Positions 11,660 through 23,301 are shown, counted from the first letter of the stretch. The stretch is 64,000 nt of DNA from Terana coerulea (GCA_024811115.1 JAKOGH010000005.1:248001-312000), one strand, 5' to 3'. Made by a program: numbers and translations. The notes: generated from the sequence alone by a model not told the origin.

Positions 11660-12877
11660 TCAATCGTGCGCATCCTCATCTTCACCGGGACAATTTGCGT
11701 CCATGTCCTCCTCGCCCTCGTACTGCGTTCCGCACCAAAAGCAGTAAGTGTGCCTCCGCCTCAAATAATCCAAGACCAGCGTCAGGCGATCTTTAGCCTA
11801 TGGAACCATAAGCCTGATGCCTCGAAGAGGAGAGAATGCAAGCATACCGTGAGCCGCAGAAATTGGACGGCCTCCTTTATATCCTCTTCAGAGTACGGCG
11901 TCTTGGCAAGCTCTATCTTGTCCTCTTCCGTCTCATCGCCATCCTCCAAGCTGGCAACTGGTCGCAATGCATCAGCCTGCATACGCGCGCGGAGCCGCCC
12001 CTCGAGGCTGTGGTCTGGTCGCTGCTGTCTTACTGATGATATCAAGGCAGGGTCGTCGAGTGCGTCAAGGAGGCCCTCCGGGAATGTATCCGGATCCATC
12101 GGATTCAGCCACAGGACATTGAACTGCAGCTCCCGAGTAAGCACTGTGCAGATGAATGGCTGTAGGCTGAGTGATTGCTCACCTCACGACCGGCCTTCTC
12201 ATCGAGGGTGGCACACGTCCGCTGGGCGGGCCCGAGCTGCTTCTCGGCACGGCGGTCCTGGTACTCCAGGCCCGCCCGCTCCCGGAAGCCGCGGTGGTCG
12301 TGCACCTCCGCCATCTTCGCCATTTTGGCCATGCGCTCCGTCGCGCTGGGCGACGCCGCACGCTTCCGGCCGCCGATGCCCGTCTTGCCTGGGATGCATG
12401 CCTCAGCTGCGCGCGCCGTGCAAGACACAAAGGACTCACCCGTCCATTCGTTGAGAGGCAGCGGGGCCACGCGGTGCTGCGGAGGGGCGGGCACGACTGC
12501 CTTCGCTTCCTCCGTCGGGGTGCCAGCGTCGCGTGAGGGTGAACGGCTGGGTTGCGCGGGAGTCTCTGGCTGTCCCAACGACTGCCCTGGCTGGAAGCCC
12601 ATCTTCATCATCATAGCGAGAGCCTTGTTCGACGAACCACGGCCCTCGTCTTCCTCTTCCTTGGCTCTCTCGAAGAGGCTCTTGCTTAAGCCTTCCTCTC
12701 GAGACTCCAGCTCCAGCTGGCGACGAGACTTTTGCGGTTTTGCTCATTCTTGAGTGCGGCGATCCTTTGAGCCTCCTTTCTACGGTCAGAATATGTCTTC
12801 GTCGTTGACGAGGACGTAGCAGCAGCAGACTCGACAAGGAACTTGTCAGAGAGGTAGTCGTCTTCGTCTTCAGACAT
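11660..12877 (-). CDS. G-patch protein, GPATCH11/CCDC75-like, with DUF4187
   Basis: Begins MSEDEDDYLSDKFL at 12877, then a helical region (RRKEAQRIAALKNEQNRK, RRQLELESREEGLSKSLFERAKEE), a G-patch core ALAMMMKMGFQPGQSLGQ and, after an intron inside NEWTG, KTGIGGRKR. The C-terminus LVLDYLRRRHTYCFWCGTQY with CPGEDEDAHD is the DUF4187 zinc-like CxxC/CPG signature. The family is linked to pre-mRNA splicing helicases; kinetochore association is reported for the human protein. Between the NRK and RRQ segments the frame slips by one at a T4 run (12730-12733 plus strand); restoring one A on the coding strand rejoins the conserved helix. Introns at the G-patch and before the last exon are clear. Confidence 0.85.
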
Positions 12878-13188
12878 GATCGGCGCTTACATGAGCAACA
12901 GTGAATTCCATTCCAGGGTCATTACAAGCTATCATTCCGTTAACGTGCCAAAGCATAAAAAATCCCTCATGTACGAAAGCCGACCACTACACGTAACACA
13001 GTGACACGATCACAGACCGTTTGTGAGAAGTAAGTGAAAGGCATTAATAGGTTAAACATGAGAGAACGACACCAGTTCGCAGCAATACCGGGTAGCGATC
13101 GCAGCGATGAAGAATGCGGACTCGAACATAGGCGGAGCGGGGGAATCGTGTTTGGTTTGATCGATGCATGGCACGAGCAGGTGTGCAT
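12878..13188. other. Intergenic, no gene seen
   Basis: Short spacer holding the 5' flank of the G-patch gene and the 3' flank of the RRM gene; nothing further is recognised. Confidence 0.5.
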
Positions 13189-14366
13189 TTAGGATGCAAC
13201 GACGGTGGTCTCGGGGCTCTCGTCCTTGGCCTCGGTGGCACCGGCCTCTGCAGCGGCTTCCTCAGCCTCAATCTGCTGCGAGTTCACGGCGATCTTGACG
13301 GCGATGGGTCGCCCGCCAACCTCCTTGCCCTGGAGAGCCTCAATGGCCTTGGTCTGCTCGGCCTCGTCACCGACGTCGACAAAGCCGTAGCCCTTGCTCT
13401 TGCGGGGCTTTCCCCAGCGGCGGCGGACAATGCGCGCAGAGTTGACCTTGACGCCCGCATCGGTGAAGATGGCCGCGAGCTCCTCGTCGCCGATGGTGAA
13501 GCCAAGGTTGGCGACAAAGAGCATGTTCTTGGACGGTTCGCCATCGGGCTCCTCCCCAGCGGCGCGCGGGGGCCGGGGCACACGAGGCTTGCGCTGGCGA
13601 GGCTTCTTGGGCGAGTCGCCCTCGGCACCCTCAGCAGGAGCAGCGGCTTCGCCCTCCTCTCCGCCCTCGATGGCCCTCTTCGCCTTGGACTTGCGCTGTT
13701 TTGCGAGTCAGAGTATGTTAGATGACTATATGCGTGTGACTTACGCTGTTCTTCTTCTTCTTCTTGGGCTTCGCTTCGTCGCCAGCGGGGCCTCGCCCTC
13801 GGCCTTGACGACGTCGCCGTTGGCCTCAGCATCGGTGAGCTCGCCAGGGACAGCCTTGCTTCCGCGACGGCCAGGCTTTCTCTTGACCTTCCTCTCCTTC
13901 GCTTCTTTCTGATCAGCCGGCTTCGCAATCTCGACGATGACAGTACGGCCGTCGAGCTCCTTCTTGTCGAGGAGCTCAACAGCCTTCTGCGCCGCCTCTG
14001 CGGTGTTCAGGGAGACAAAGCCGTATCCTGAAGAACGAGTTCCTCGCAGGATTACGGATGCGCTGATGCTACACGCGCGACCATGTCAGTCTCTCAAGTG
14101 CTGAGCCGACAACACGCGTTTTGCGCACGCACATGTCATCCTGAACAGGCGCGAAGAACGCCTTCAGCCCTTCATCCGTGGTAGCATACGCGAGGTTACC
14201 GGCAAAGACCTGGAGAAAGAGGAAAGAGCGGAGACAAATGAGCGACCGCGTGCCACGTCAATACGGTCGTTATGCGTACTTTGAAGCCGGGGGTCTCTTC
14301 GACCTTCTCCTGCGCAGCCGGAGGCACGCCGTTTTCAGTGACAGGGGCGGCGGGGGCGTCAGACAT
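13189..14366 (-). CDS. RNA-binding protein with two RRMs
   Basis: Start MSDAPAAPVTENG at 14366. RRM1 is spread over three exons: VFAGNLAYATTDEGLKAFF, ISASVILRGTRSSGYGFVSL and AAQKAVELLDKKELDGRTVIVEIAKP. A Lys/Ala/Glu-rich linker follows (KERKVKRKPGRRGSK). RRM2 begins KNMLFVANLGFTIGDEELAAIF, with SKGYGFVDVGDEAEQTKAIEAL, and the protein ends SPETTVVAS with TAA at 13189. Both RRMs carry RNP1 aromatic residues (GYGFV). In the linker the frame slips at a G4 run (13787-13790): the conserved Lys-rich run PKKKKNS and RRM2 are reached only if one C is restored on the coding strand. Nuclear mRNP or ribosome-biogenesis roles are possible; none is shown by sequence. Confidence 0.85.
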
Positions 14367-15518
14367 TGGGGGAACGAACTGGTGGTTTTGGGTGGATGAA
14401 CTCGATGAACCGGTTTCTCGTGTCAAACTTGGGGGTTGAGGAAAAGGAGCAGGATGCCAGCAAACTCGATTTTTGATACCTGGAAAACTCCGATTCTATT
14501 ACGTCGCCATGACTGCCCCACGTTGTTTCAAGCGCATCTTTCAACAATCAGCGCTGTTCAGTGTCTCTGTTACACATGTTTCTACTACACTGATATCTGT
14601 CTTCAAAAACAAAGGCGGTGCTGCGTTCCCGAGGCTCGTTAAAGAGGACGAAGAACATGCAATTATTGAGCGCTTCCTGGATAAGTCCAATAAGGTAAGT
14701 AAATAGCAGCCAACAGAAACGGGAATCCTCACGTAAGCAAGCGCTTCGCCACAACGACGAAGTTGCGTTTAACTCCTTTGCTAATTTATTTAATGCGATG
14801 CACGCACGTAAACATTGTTTTAACCAAGCTGGATGTGGTGGCACAATGGAAAAATTACAGAGGCATTTGGCTCTTGAACTGAAAAACTCGTGTCCAAAAC
14901 TGCCCCAAACTGAATGCTATTGATCGGCAAATGAGTAGTTGCCGCTTGCGAACCTGTCTACACGTTTTCTTTGCCTCTTTATCGTCAATCGGGGTGCAGC
15001 AGAGCTTATGAAGATGTTTTATTTACTCTAACTGTACATGTCAAGATGCAGATTCTTTCATTTGAAGCCAACTCCGAGCGCGAAATTCGGCGAGCGCTAA
15101 TCACAGACACGAATGCTGATGCGTATAGGTATTACGCTATGGCGGTACCGCTCATCGGCACATGTAGCGCAAAAGTGGTTTCACGATCTGGCACCGACGC
15201 TGAGTCGTAATTGCGCATTGCTTTGCGTCGGTGCGCACACCACCACACTAGTATTCTACAACGCAAATGACCAAAGTGTTTCTGCTCCAAGTGCTGGCCG
15301 AATAAGAGCACCATGCGGACCTTTTAGGTAGTTGGGTCTTGGCAGATTACCTAAGTGATGGGCATATATCCACCCCGACGTCGAGGCCGATCCTTGTTGT
15401 TGCCACCGATACTTGTCTTTTCCCTCCACCTCGACCTCGTCTTTGTCGCCTCAGGGCTCTCACATTCCTTTGCTCATTACTCTCCTTTACATCTGCATTT
15501 GCTGAGCTGATACCGACA
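14367..15518. other. 1.15-kb spacer, no supported gene
   Basis: Small open frames on both strands (such as 14548-14844 minus) have no recognisable motif. The right part, C/T-rich just before 15519, is the probable promoter and leader of the first GH128 gene. Confidence 0.5.
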
Positions 15519-16843
15519 ATGCTCTCGAACTTACTTAACTTGGTCGCTATCACATCTCTCGCGGTGTTCGCGTCGTCCCTTTATACGCCCGCAAACGCGC
15601 TTTCAACCGGTCACCAGCATCTTAACAGACAGACTCACCACGACCTCGGTATTGCTAAGAAGAGGAAGCGCGGAGGGAACGGACGCTGCATCCCCAGATC
15701 CAGCAGCGCCGCCGCCGCTGTCTCCACTCAAGTCGCTGTCGCCGTTTCCACCACAGCGGCTCCTGCTCCGGCCTCTACCACGAAGGCTTCCGCCCCTGCC
15801 AGCACGACAGTCGCGTCTGCGCCTTCTACTGGTGGTGGATCCGGCGGCTGGGGCAAAGTCGGAATCGCTTGGAACGGTGGCAACGCCGCCTCCCTTGGCA
15901 ATCTCGTCACTGCTAACACTGGCCAGTGAGTGTCTTGGCTCACGACCATCAGGTAGAAAGAAGCTCATAAGAAAACATTTAGCCTCTACACCTGGAGCCC
16001 TTGGAATCCCACGAGTACTTTCGGTCTGCAGTTTGTGCCCATGTTGTGGGGCCCTAAGCAACAGAGTGATTGGGACAAGCTCGTCGTTGCTGGCTTCGCC
16101 AACACTGCTGTCGCTCTAAACGAGTGAGTACGGCGTTCCTGACCGGCAGGCGCTTGGTCTAACTGGAACAGGCCCGATGAGCCTTCGCAGCTGAACATGG
16201 ATCCTGGCGCTGCCGCTTCATACTGGAAGCAGCAGGTCGAGCCAAGGAAGAACCTGGGTTACGACCTTTGGTCCCCTGCCGTCACCTCCTCCACACGTGG
16301 TGAGCAGTGGATGGACTCGTTCTTGGGTGCTTGCAACGGTGGCTGCTCGGTATGTGCTATCTTGCCCGGCTCTATTTTTCTTGGTCTGAACACTACCTTT
16401 ACCGCTCAAGATGTCCCATATGGCCCTCCACTTCTACGACACTGATCCTCAAAAGTTGATCAGCTACGTCGAGCACTGGCACAGCAAGTATGGCAAGCCC
16501 ATCGTTATCACTGAGTTTGCTTGCCAGGTGTGTATTGTGCTCAAGTGATTTGACTCACTTTTTGACCTGCCCTCCTTGTTAGAACTTCGCCGGCGGTGCC
16601 CAAGCCTCCATGGATCAGGTCTGGGCCTTCTACAAGACTGTCATTCCTTGGCTCATGTCCCAAGACTACGTCACTGCCTTCTTCCCCTTCGGTATGTCAC
16701 GATGCATTATCTTGCGTCCGTCGCTGTGACTGATGTATCGTAGGCTTTTGGAGGACATGGGCAACGTCAACGTTGCCAACCAGATGATGAAGGGCGGACA
16801 GCTCACCGCGCTTGGAAGCTACATTGTCAACGGCCCATACTAG
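15519..16843 (+). CDS. Secreted GH128-type beta-1,3-glucanase (copy A)
   Basis: Six exons: 15519-15925, 15983-16123, 16172-16349, 16411-16527, 16583-16691, 16744-16843. The protein (about 350 residues) has a signal peptide (MLSNLLNLVAITSLAVFASS), a basic patch KKRKRGG, a Ser/Thr/Ala/Pro-rich linker likely O-mannosylated, and the Asl1-like glycosyl hydrolase core. Putative catalytic Glu residues sit in ALNEPDEPSQ and VITEFACQ, and CNGGCS marks the conserved Cys pair. GH128 enzymes cut beta-1,3-glucan of fungal walls, so a role in wall remodelling is likely. The last exon is one base out of frame: the T4 at 16746-16749 must be T5 to read FLEDMGNVNVANQMMK, the counterpart of FMHDMSNVNIADQLM in copy B. 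It is the first of a tandem pair. Confidence 0.87.
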
Positions 16844-17357
16844 GCAGTATGCCAGACCCTTATATACCCTCGAGATGCTATATTTACCATCACGGACCGC
16901 CGACCGCAGGAGTGTTCCATCTGGTCTCATTTCGCGTTGGCGTGCTTAGTCCCGTCGTTGGGCTGCTCCGCTCTGTGCGCTTCTATTGTATATACCCTTC
17001 ATTTATCATATTGCTTTTGTTCAACAAGCGCAATGACCTCAGTACTGTACCAGTGAGGAAAGACGTCCGAGATCTTGAGCCAGTTTGGCACTGCGCATCT
17101 GTGCAGTGATCAGTGACTTGATTTGCCATAATTAACTTTCATGTGACCGTGTGAACGGTCGTGAGGGGCAGGCGGCAGGACTTAAAACGTAAAGCGCTCC
17201 GAAAATTAAAAGTTCAACTTCCTCTCCTCCCCCGTCCCCCGCCAGCCGTATCAGTATCCCGCCTTCGGGCATACATTCCTTTCCCTACGTTCCTTGTTCA
17301 AGCCAACCGACGAACTCCGCGTTTTTCTACCCGCAACGACTTTCATTGGTGATCATC
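16844..17357. other. Spacer between tandem GH128 genes
   Basis: Contains the 3' region of copy A and, near 17210-17350, a C/T-rich stretch typical of a fungal promoter-proximal region before copy B. No gene is supported. Confidence 0.5.
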
Positions 17358-18754
17358 ATGGCTTCGAAACTGTTAAACTTGTTCGCGCTCGCGTCCCTTG
17401 CGGTGTTCGCCTCGACTTTCTCCGCTACCCCTGTCAGTGCACTCGCCACGGGCGGGTCTCAGCACCTGAACCGCCAGGTCCCTCACGGAAAGATTGCGAG
17501 AAACCTGAGGCGTGGCTCGACGAAGAGCTGCAAGCCGAGGCCCAGCACGAGCGTGCTCAGCAGCACCGTTGTGCCTTCCTCGTCGGCCGCGGCGACCTCG
17601 ACTCCTGTTCCTGTAACCACCTCGCAGGCACAACCCACCACCTCCTCCAAGGCACAGGCCACCACTTCTAAGGCTGCGGCGCCTTCCAGCTCATCTTCTT
17701 CGGCCTCCGCTCCCGTGACTACTTCGGCGCCTTCCTCGGGAAGCAGTGGAAGCGGGAAGGTTGGCTTGGCTTGGCCTAACGGCCCTACCACGGACCTGCA
17801 GTTCTACAACACGGACGCAGTAGGCTGGTACGCGACCGCTCATCTTTTCAGTAACACCAGTTTATTAACACCTGGACTAGGACATACTCATGGAGCCCTT
17901 ACACTCCGGATCCTAACAGCAAGTTTCCCAACATGAAGTTCATGGCTCAGCTTTGGGGCTCCAACCAGGTTAGCGACTTCGAGTCCGTCGTAAAGGCAGG
18001 ATATGCCGACTTCATTCTTGGCATGAACGAGTACGCAATTCATTCTTCGAATGGTCTAGAGGCTTGACTTACTTACATACTTGAAGGCCGAACGAAGACG
18101 GTCAGTCCAACATGTCCCCTCAGGATGGCGCCGCTCTCTGGAAGGCGCACATTGAGCCCAAGCGTGCCCTGGGTTACAAGACCTGTTCACCCGCCACTAG
18201 CTCAAACCCTAATGGTTTCGTCTGGGTTGCCGACTTCCTTACTGCTTGCAACGGCGGCTGCACTGTACGTAAGCTTTTGTTCGTGACGTATGTTTGTCCT
18301 AATGCCGGTTTTGTAGCTTGACTGCATTGCCGTTCACTGGTACGACGTCAAGGCTGCGGACTTCAAAACCTACGTTGAGAAGTGGCACTCCATCTACAAC
18401 AAGGACATATACATCACTGAGTTTGCTCCTCAGGTATGTATATCTCGCATTTGTATTGTATCTTGCTCATAACCCCTTCACAGAACTTCAACGGCGGTGC
18501 TCAGCCCTCCACCGGTGATATTTGGGCATTCTACCAGGAGGTTATGCCTTGGATCATGCAAACCGACTACATTAAGGGTGCCTTCCCCTTCGGTACGTTC
18601 CGCACTATGGTTCAATGAAGATAAGCGTCACTGAGTTCTTTTTTGCCAAGGTTTCATGCACGACATGTCCAACGTCAACATTGCGGACCAGTTGATGGCC
18701 AGTGACGGCAAGCCCACTGCACTCGGTGCCTACATCATCGGAGGCAACTACTAA
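17358..18754 (+). CDS. Secreted GH128-type beta-1,3-glucanase (copy B)
   Basis: Six exons, 17358-17827, 17881-18030, 18087-18264, 18317-18433, 18484-18592 and 18651-18754, sum to 375 residues in one frame with no break. Signal peptide MASKLLNLFALASLAVFAST, then NRQVPHGKIARNLRR, a long Ser/Thr/Ala-rich linker, and the Asl1-like core with SWSPYTPDPNSKFPNMKFMAQLWG, Glu in LGMNEPNEDGQ and Glu in YITEFAPQ, and CNGGCT. Exons 3, 4 and 5 are exactly the same length as in copy A (178, 117, 109 nt), showing a tandem duplication. It probably hydrolyses beta-1,3-glucan at the cell surface; the wall-anchoring linker suggests it stays near the wall. This intact copy is the template that reveals the frame error in copy A. 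Confidence 0.9.
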
Positions 18755-19260
18755 GCCTCCCGCTTCCGCGCAATGCGCTACACCTATACCATACTTCTGT
18801 TCCGGCCCTTTCACCTTCTGCAAGTCCGTGGATCGGCTGGTCAGAAGTCTGTTTATCTCGTGTTGGTCGCAGCTGGAGGCAGAGCGTCTAGCGATATGCA
18901 CCAGCACTTTTGCAGTTTTGCCGTACCTAGAACCCATTACCGATGTTGTGTGCCCCTGGTTTAGCTCTATAGTTTGAATGTACCGTAGAACGGGTGACTG
19001 CTCTTAACTATTTCCGTATCTCGCCAGAACTCGCGGGTGGTTGTGTGCGACAGTGTATTCCGCGTGCAAAACCGGTTAGGCTGCCAGCTGACCGGGTCTG
19101 AGGTCATCGCCTGAGAATCGCTGAGATTCCGCGTCCCGCTTCCGTCTTCCACATTCGTGTTTGGCTTTGAAGCTTATTGACATCCTTCGCCGCTGACACA
19201 GGCGGCGACACGTAGCGTCTGACTCACGACGCCAGCGGCGTAGCATATCTGCCAGCAGCC
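18755..19260. other. Intergenic, no gene seen
   Basis: 3' flank of GH128 copy B and the 5' flank of the AhpD-like gene. Nothing else is recognised. Confidence 0.5.
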
Positions 19261-20421
19261 ATGGTGGTCAAGCACTTGCCCCCAGCCGTGAAGCAGCTGC
19301 TGACTTTGCGGAACCCGCAACTGCCTCCTGCGCCGCCAGTATCTAAACTCAGCGCCGTCCTGCGATCTACGTTCGAGGACGCGAGGGCCAAGAAGGCGGA
19401 GACGGGCTGGCTGACCCTTGCGGTGAGTCGTGCAGTCTGTACGGCCGCAGCGGCACCCATTGATGGCGTTCTATGCAGACATGCACCCTTCTCACGGCGA
19501 ACGTGCCGTCCTCGGTCGGCTACCTCTACAAGTTTGCGACCAGGACTGCGCCCGAGGACGCTGCGTCGCGTCGTAGCTTGTCCGAGGCGGTACACAAGGC
19601 CGCCCTCATGCGCGAGTCTGCGTTGAAGAGCAGCATCTTCGTCGGTGTGCCCCGGGTAAGCGAGCAGTGTCTTGGCTTGAGAGAATACAGCGTTATTCTG
19701 ACTTGTGCACGCGGTAGACCATCCTTTCTCTCGCGGGCCTCTCGGAGGCCCTCGAGGACGATGTGAAGGCCAAGCTGCGTACAACCCCGACGCCGAAGAG
19801 GTGGGAACCTTGCTCGCCCTCCATTCTTCGACTTGCGCCATCTGTTTCTCCTGACGCTGGGCTTAAATTGTAGAACCCCCACGCCGGACAGCGTCGAGGA
19901 AGTCGTGGCGAGAGGCAAGCATCTCTGGGCAACAATCTATACGCCGCACGACGAGAAGCTCTACAACAAGCTCGGCTCCTACCACCCAGACTTCATCGGT
20001 GCGTTCTCCGCTACTTGATGTCCCTTTGTTCGCTGCCTGCCTTACCTTATCGATTGTCCGCTTATTGCTACCGCTTCGAGGTCGCTGTCATCGCTGACTA
20101 CTCTTCTGTACAGAATTCATCATTACAGCCTATGGCTCGGTGCTTGCCCCGCTCCCAGGCGGTACCAGCGAGCAGGGTAACCTTAGCCGTGCGATGGGCT
20201 CCATCGTCGGGATGGCGTGCCTGCGGGCGGAGGAACACGTCGTGCCACAGCTAACCAGCCACGTCTTCGGCCTGCTCAAGGCACGCGACGTCGAGGGTCT
20301 GAGCGAGGAAGACTACTGGCTCGCCTCCGACGAAGGCACGGAGTGGGTCCTCCGCACGACCGACAAGATTCTCGACGTCGTGAAGCCGGACGAGCCGCAA
20401 ACCCCGGCGGCGAAGCTATAG
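19261..20421 (+). CDS. AhpD-like / carboxymuconolactone decarboxylase-fold protein
   Basis: Exons 19261-19422, 19479-19655, 19718-19800, 19874-19998 and 20114-20421 join in phase to 284 residues. The protein is mainly helical: KLSAVLRSTFEDARAKK, LTLATCTLLTANVPSSVGYLYKF, EDAASRRSLSEAVHKAALMRES, VEEVVARGKHLWATIYTPH, then LYNKLGSYHPDFIEFIITAYGSVLAP and a C-terminal helical region ending PAAKL. This is the layout of fungal AhpD-like proteins related to carboxymuconolactone decarboxylase. The CxxC redox pair of bacterial AhpD is not seen, so peroxidase activity should not be assumed. Many fungal relatives are uncharacterised and some are mitochondrial or peroxisomal. Start chosen at the first ATG with good context (agccATGg). 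Confidence 0.75.
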
Positions 20422-20712
20422 TCAGCTGCACGCTGTGTGGGACGTAATATCGATCCGGCATTTATGAATACAATGTCATCACACGATTCATACCCAGGCT
20501 GGCCTTCTCTCGACGGCGCGTACCGCGTTCCTTTGTTGCAGGCGCCCTGTCGGATGCCCCGTGTTGAACGGAAAACGTGTGCGAGTACATATGCAATATG
20601 GACTTGAGAGGTACTGTACATGGATGCAGGGAAAGCAGAGATGCAGCAATACAGAGCGATATATTACATTTTAATTCAGGAGAGAAGAGGGTCGAGAGCG
20701 TGGAAAGTCTAT
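20422..20712. other. 3' regions between convergent genes
   Basis: Short AT-richer stretch between the AhpD-like gene and the second DUF6593 gene; no gene is seen. Confidence 0.5.
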
Positions 20713-21547
20713 TCAGAGCCCGAACGTGATCACGAAGCGGTAGAGCATCGCGGTCACCGTCACCGTGTCCATGAGGGGTGGGTGCATCTGCGGAGAACAT
20801 GAGCACGCGTTTGCACCGTGAACACAGCGTACGCACCACCACGCCCGCGCCCGCGTTGCGGCAGAAGTGCAGCTCGCCGTACACGTCGCCAATATTGTAG
20901 CGCACCGGTCGGATTGGCCGGTAGAAGGCGATCACATTGCCATGCTGGTCCTGCAGCTGAGGAGCAAACGTGACGTCGGAAAATGCGCCGTGCGAGCGAC
21001 TCGCGTGGGAGACTTACCACGATGTCGTTTGTTGGATTATTGCTCGGTCGCCAGCAGTACTGGTATCCGTCAGGGCCGTTGAATATTCGGGTGTCCTGCA
21101 GAGGCAAATTTACAAACGGACGCCGGTAGGCGGCGCGACGGACTTACGGGGACGCGAGGATCTTGACGGACGAGGTCGGCCATAGGCAGCGTGCTCTGGT
21201 ACGACGGTTAGTCAAATCTCGAGGATCTTATCGGATGCAAAATTACCTTGCCAATCACCGCACGTCCAAGGCCGCCGTTGGGAGCCCACTCCAGCTTTGC
21301 GACGCGGTCTTCTTTGTTTGCTCGGATCGCCTTCCAGAGCGTCGTGACATTCTGCCCATGGGCGTTGAGCTCAGTCTGTGATCGAGAAGGCAGGCAGAGA
21401 ATTTTCAGTCAGCGGCAGAACCGTTCAAAGGCAGAAAATACCGCATACCGAGAAGCGGTAGAGGACACCGAACCCGCTGAACAGGCTGCTGTTGCGCGGG
21501 TCTTGGGAAGTCCAGGAGAGCACTTCGTTTCCGGGAGCAGCAGCCAT
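20713..21547 (-). CDS. DUF6593 domain protein (second copy)
   Basis: Starts MAAAPGNEVLSWTSQDPRNS at 21547. Exons continue through TELNAHGQNVTTLWKAIRANK, VAKLEWAPNGGLGRAVIGK, STLPMADLVRQDPRVP, DTRIFNGPDGYQYCWRPSN, LQDQHGNVIAFYRPIRPVRY and a last exon MDTVTVTAMLYRFVITFGL ending at 20713. The pattern W-x-pocket, YxWRP core, AxYRP and a final hydrophobic helix is that of DUF6593. It is clearly diverged from the 8.7-kb copy and has more introns. Function unknown; the family is typical of Agaricomycetes and is often differentially expressed. Splice junctions were chosen on GT-AG and phase; the last, 60-odd-nt, exon is the least certain. Confidence 0.82.
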
Positions 21548-22800
21548 GGCAGTCTGTGGGTTGTCGGCTGAAGAGTGGACGAGAGTGAGTTGGTGTGTGG
21601 CGAGTGTGCTGCAAGCTCTGCACGATGCAATGACTTTATATCATAGTGCAGGATAAAATCTTGACTCTGGATGATGGGTGATTAGTCGATCGGGAACGTG
21701 TACATGGTGACCGATAAAGATGAATACAAGGATTTCAACGTGTAGACGGCAGAAGGCGTGCGTTCATCATGTTGGCTTGAGCCTTGTTAATTGGGAGAGA
21801 GGACCGGTTCTCCCATTCGGGTCGAGGCAGCACGATCGAGGAACAACACGAGGAGGTTGCTAGCGCTGCAATTCTCCTGGAACATGATGCTGGATGAGAG
21901 GAACGAGGGTGCGCTGTGGCTTCGCTTACGACATAAGGCTACGAGATGTGGCCTCGACGTAAAACAAAGGAATTTCCTTGACCCCGCTTCCCATTTACTA
22001 TGGCTAATAAGTGGGTTTCACAGGAGAAACAAGAAGCGTCGAGGTGCAATACGCTCACTTCTCTTGCACGAGGAGAAGGGCTGCATCTTGATAAGGAAGC
22101 TGCGAGGCTGGCAGTCGGATCGTCAGTGAGAATTCATCCGGGGCGGCGGTCCAGGTGAGCAGTGCGTGTAGACGGCGTGGTAGGGCTGCCATACGCAGTA
22201 CAAAGGGGTAGGAAGATAAGGTAGGTTCTGGCATCTGCGCGGGTTCTCAAGCCTGATGGACGAGTGCATTGGTGGGGTACCAAAGTGACAAAACCGACGG
22301 GCAAGAGTTGTTGCCAATGCGGCAACTTTGGCTCTCGACGATGGAAAGTCGGGGGTTGGCTAAGCAGTCAAGATGGTAACGACGGTGCACAAAGTGCGGA
22401 AACTGCCTGTCCTGCACAACACGTCCCATACTCGGCCCTTCGCTCCTGCTTACGCATTTCCCAACCTAATCTGCACCCCAGAACCTTGCACCCAGCACCG
22501 TCCTCGACCGAACCCACACTGGCGCCTCGAGCGCTCCCAAGCAGCATTGCACGGAGCACTCGCACTCCAAATCAGCACGAGTCTGCCTCGACTCGAGGCC
22601 AGGGAACGTCGGCATCCTCTGCTCCTCCGAATTACTGACACTTGCCGTACAGATACATGGAGATTGTCAGGCACACCGCCGCCACCCGTGACGCCAAACC
22701 ACCATCTCGGAGATGCTGCGTCCAGATAATCAATTCAAAGCGCCATTTAATACTTGCAGCAAGCAACACGCACGGAGTTAATTATGCACGAGCGGCCCGG
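21548..22800. other. 1.25-kb spacer, no supported gene
   Basis: No recognisable protein or RNA gene on either strand. The frame 22264-22638 (plus) has no motif. The stretch around 22440-22600 is C-rich and repetitive in CACCC/CTCGA words but has no clear repeat unit. Confidence 0.5.
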
Positions 22801-23301
22801 CTACGGTACCACCTGGACCCCCAACGTCTTCGCCGTCGCGACGACCGTGCTAGCGATCGCGGACAGCTTCAGATGCTTCAGGTGGTCGTCCGTCGACTTG
22901 ATTTTGGCAATCTCGTAGATGTGCTTGAGGCTGACGGTGCCAACCACCTCGTGGCCGGGTCTGCCCGTTCCTTTCTCGATGTTTGCAGCCTTCTTGAGAA
23001 AATAAGTCGTCGGTGGTGTTTTAGTGATGAACGTGAAGGTTCGGTCGGAATTCACGTAGATGAGTGTTGGAGTAGGAATGCCGGGCTCGAGGTGCGCCGT
23101 GCGCGCGTTGAACTCCTTGCAGAAGTCCATTGACTTGATTCCACGAGCACCCAAGGCAGGGCCGATGGGGGTGTGGGTGCAGCCTTCCCTGCGGGAATGA
23201 GGATGCGCTGTACACGGCCGGTCAGCGACGGCGAGAGCTTGTGCGCAAAGTACAATGCGACATACCACAAGCTGTGACGCTCCCTTGGCAGCTTTCGACA
23301 T
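22801..23301 (-). CDS. MRPL19: Mitochondrial large-subunit ribosomal protein uL11m
   Basis: Exon 1 codes MSKAAKGASQLV from 23301, an intron follows, and exon 2 begins RILIPAGKAAPTPP. After that, the conserved IGPALGARGIKSMDFCKEFN is reached only by a one-base shift: the G5 run at 23167-23171 (plus strand) must be G6. The remainder is classic uL11: TFTFITKTPPTTYFLKKAANI, GTVSLKHIYEIAKIKSTD and a C-terminal helix ending LGVQVVP with TAG at 22801. It forms the L11 stalk base that contacts translation factors in the mitoribosome. It is head-to-head with the M28 peptidase gene, with only 227 bp between the start codons, which must hold both promoters. Confidence 0.9.
   Translation of the reverse strand: MSKAAKGASQLVVCRIVLCAQALAVADRPCTAHPHSRREGCTHTPIGPALGARGIKSMDFCKEFNARTAHLEPGIPTPTLIYVNSDRTFTFITKTPPTTYFLKKAANIEKGTGRPGHEVVGTVSLKHIYEIAKIKSTDDHLKHLKLSAIASTVVATAKTLGVQVVP

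Noticed and set aside
13284..13979. A 231-codon minus frame in the RRM gene
   Set aside because: It is the third frame of the real RRM gene and reads as Ser/Arg repeats only because of codon bias.
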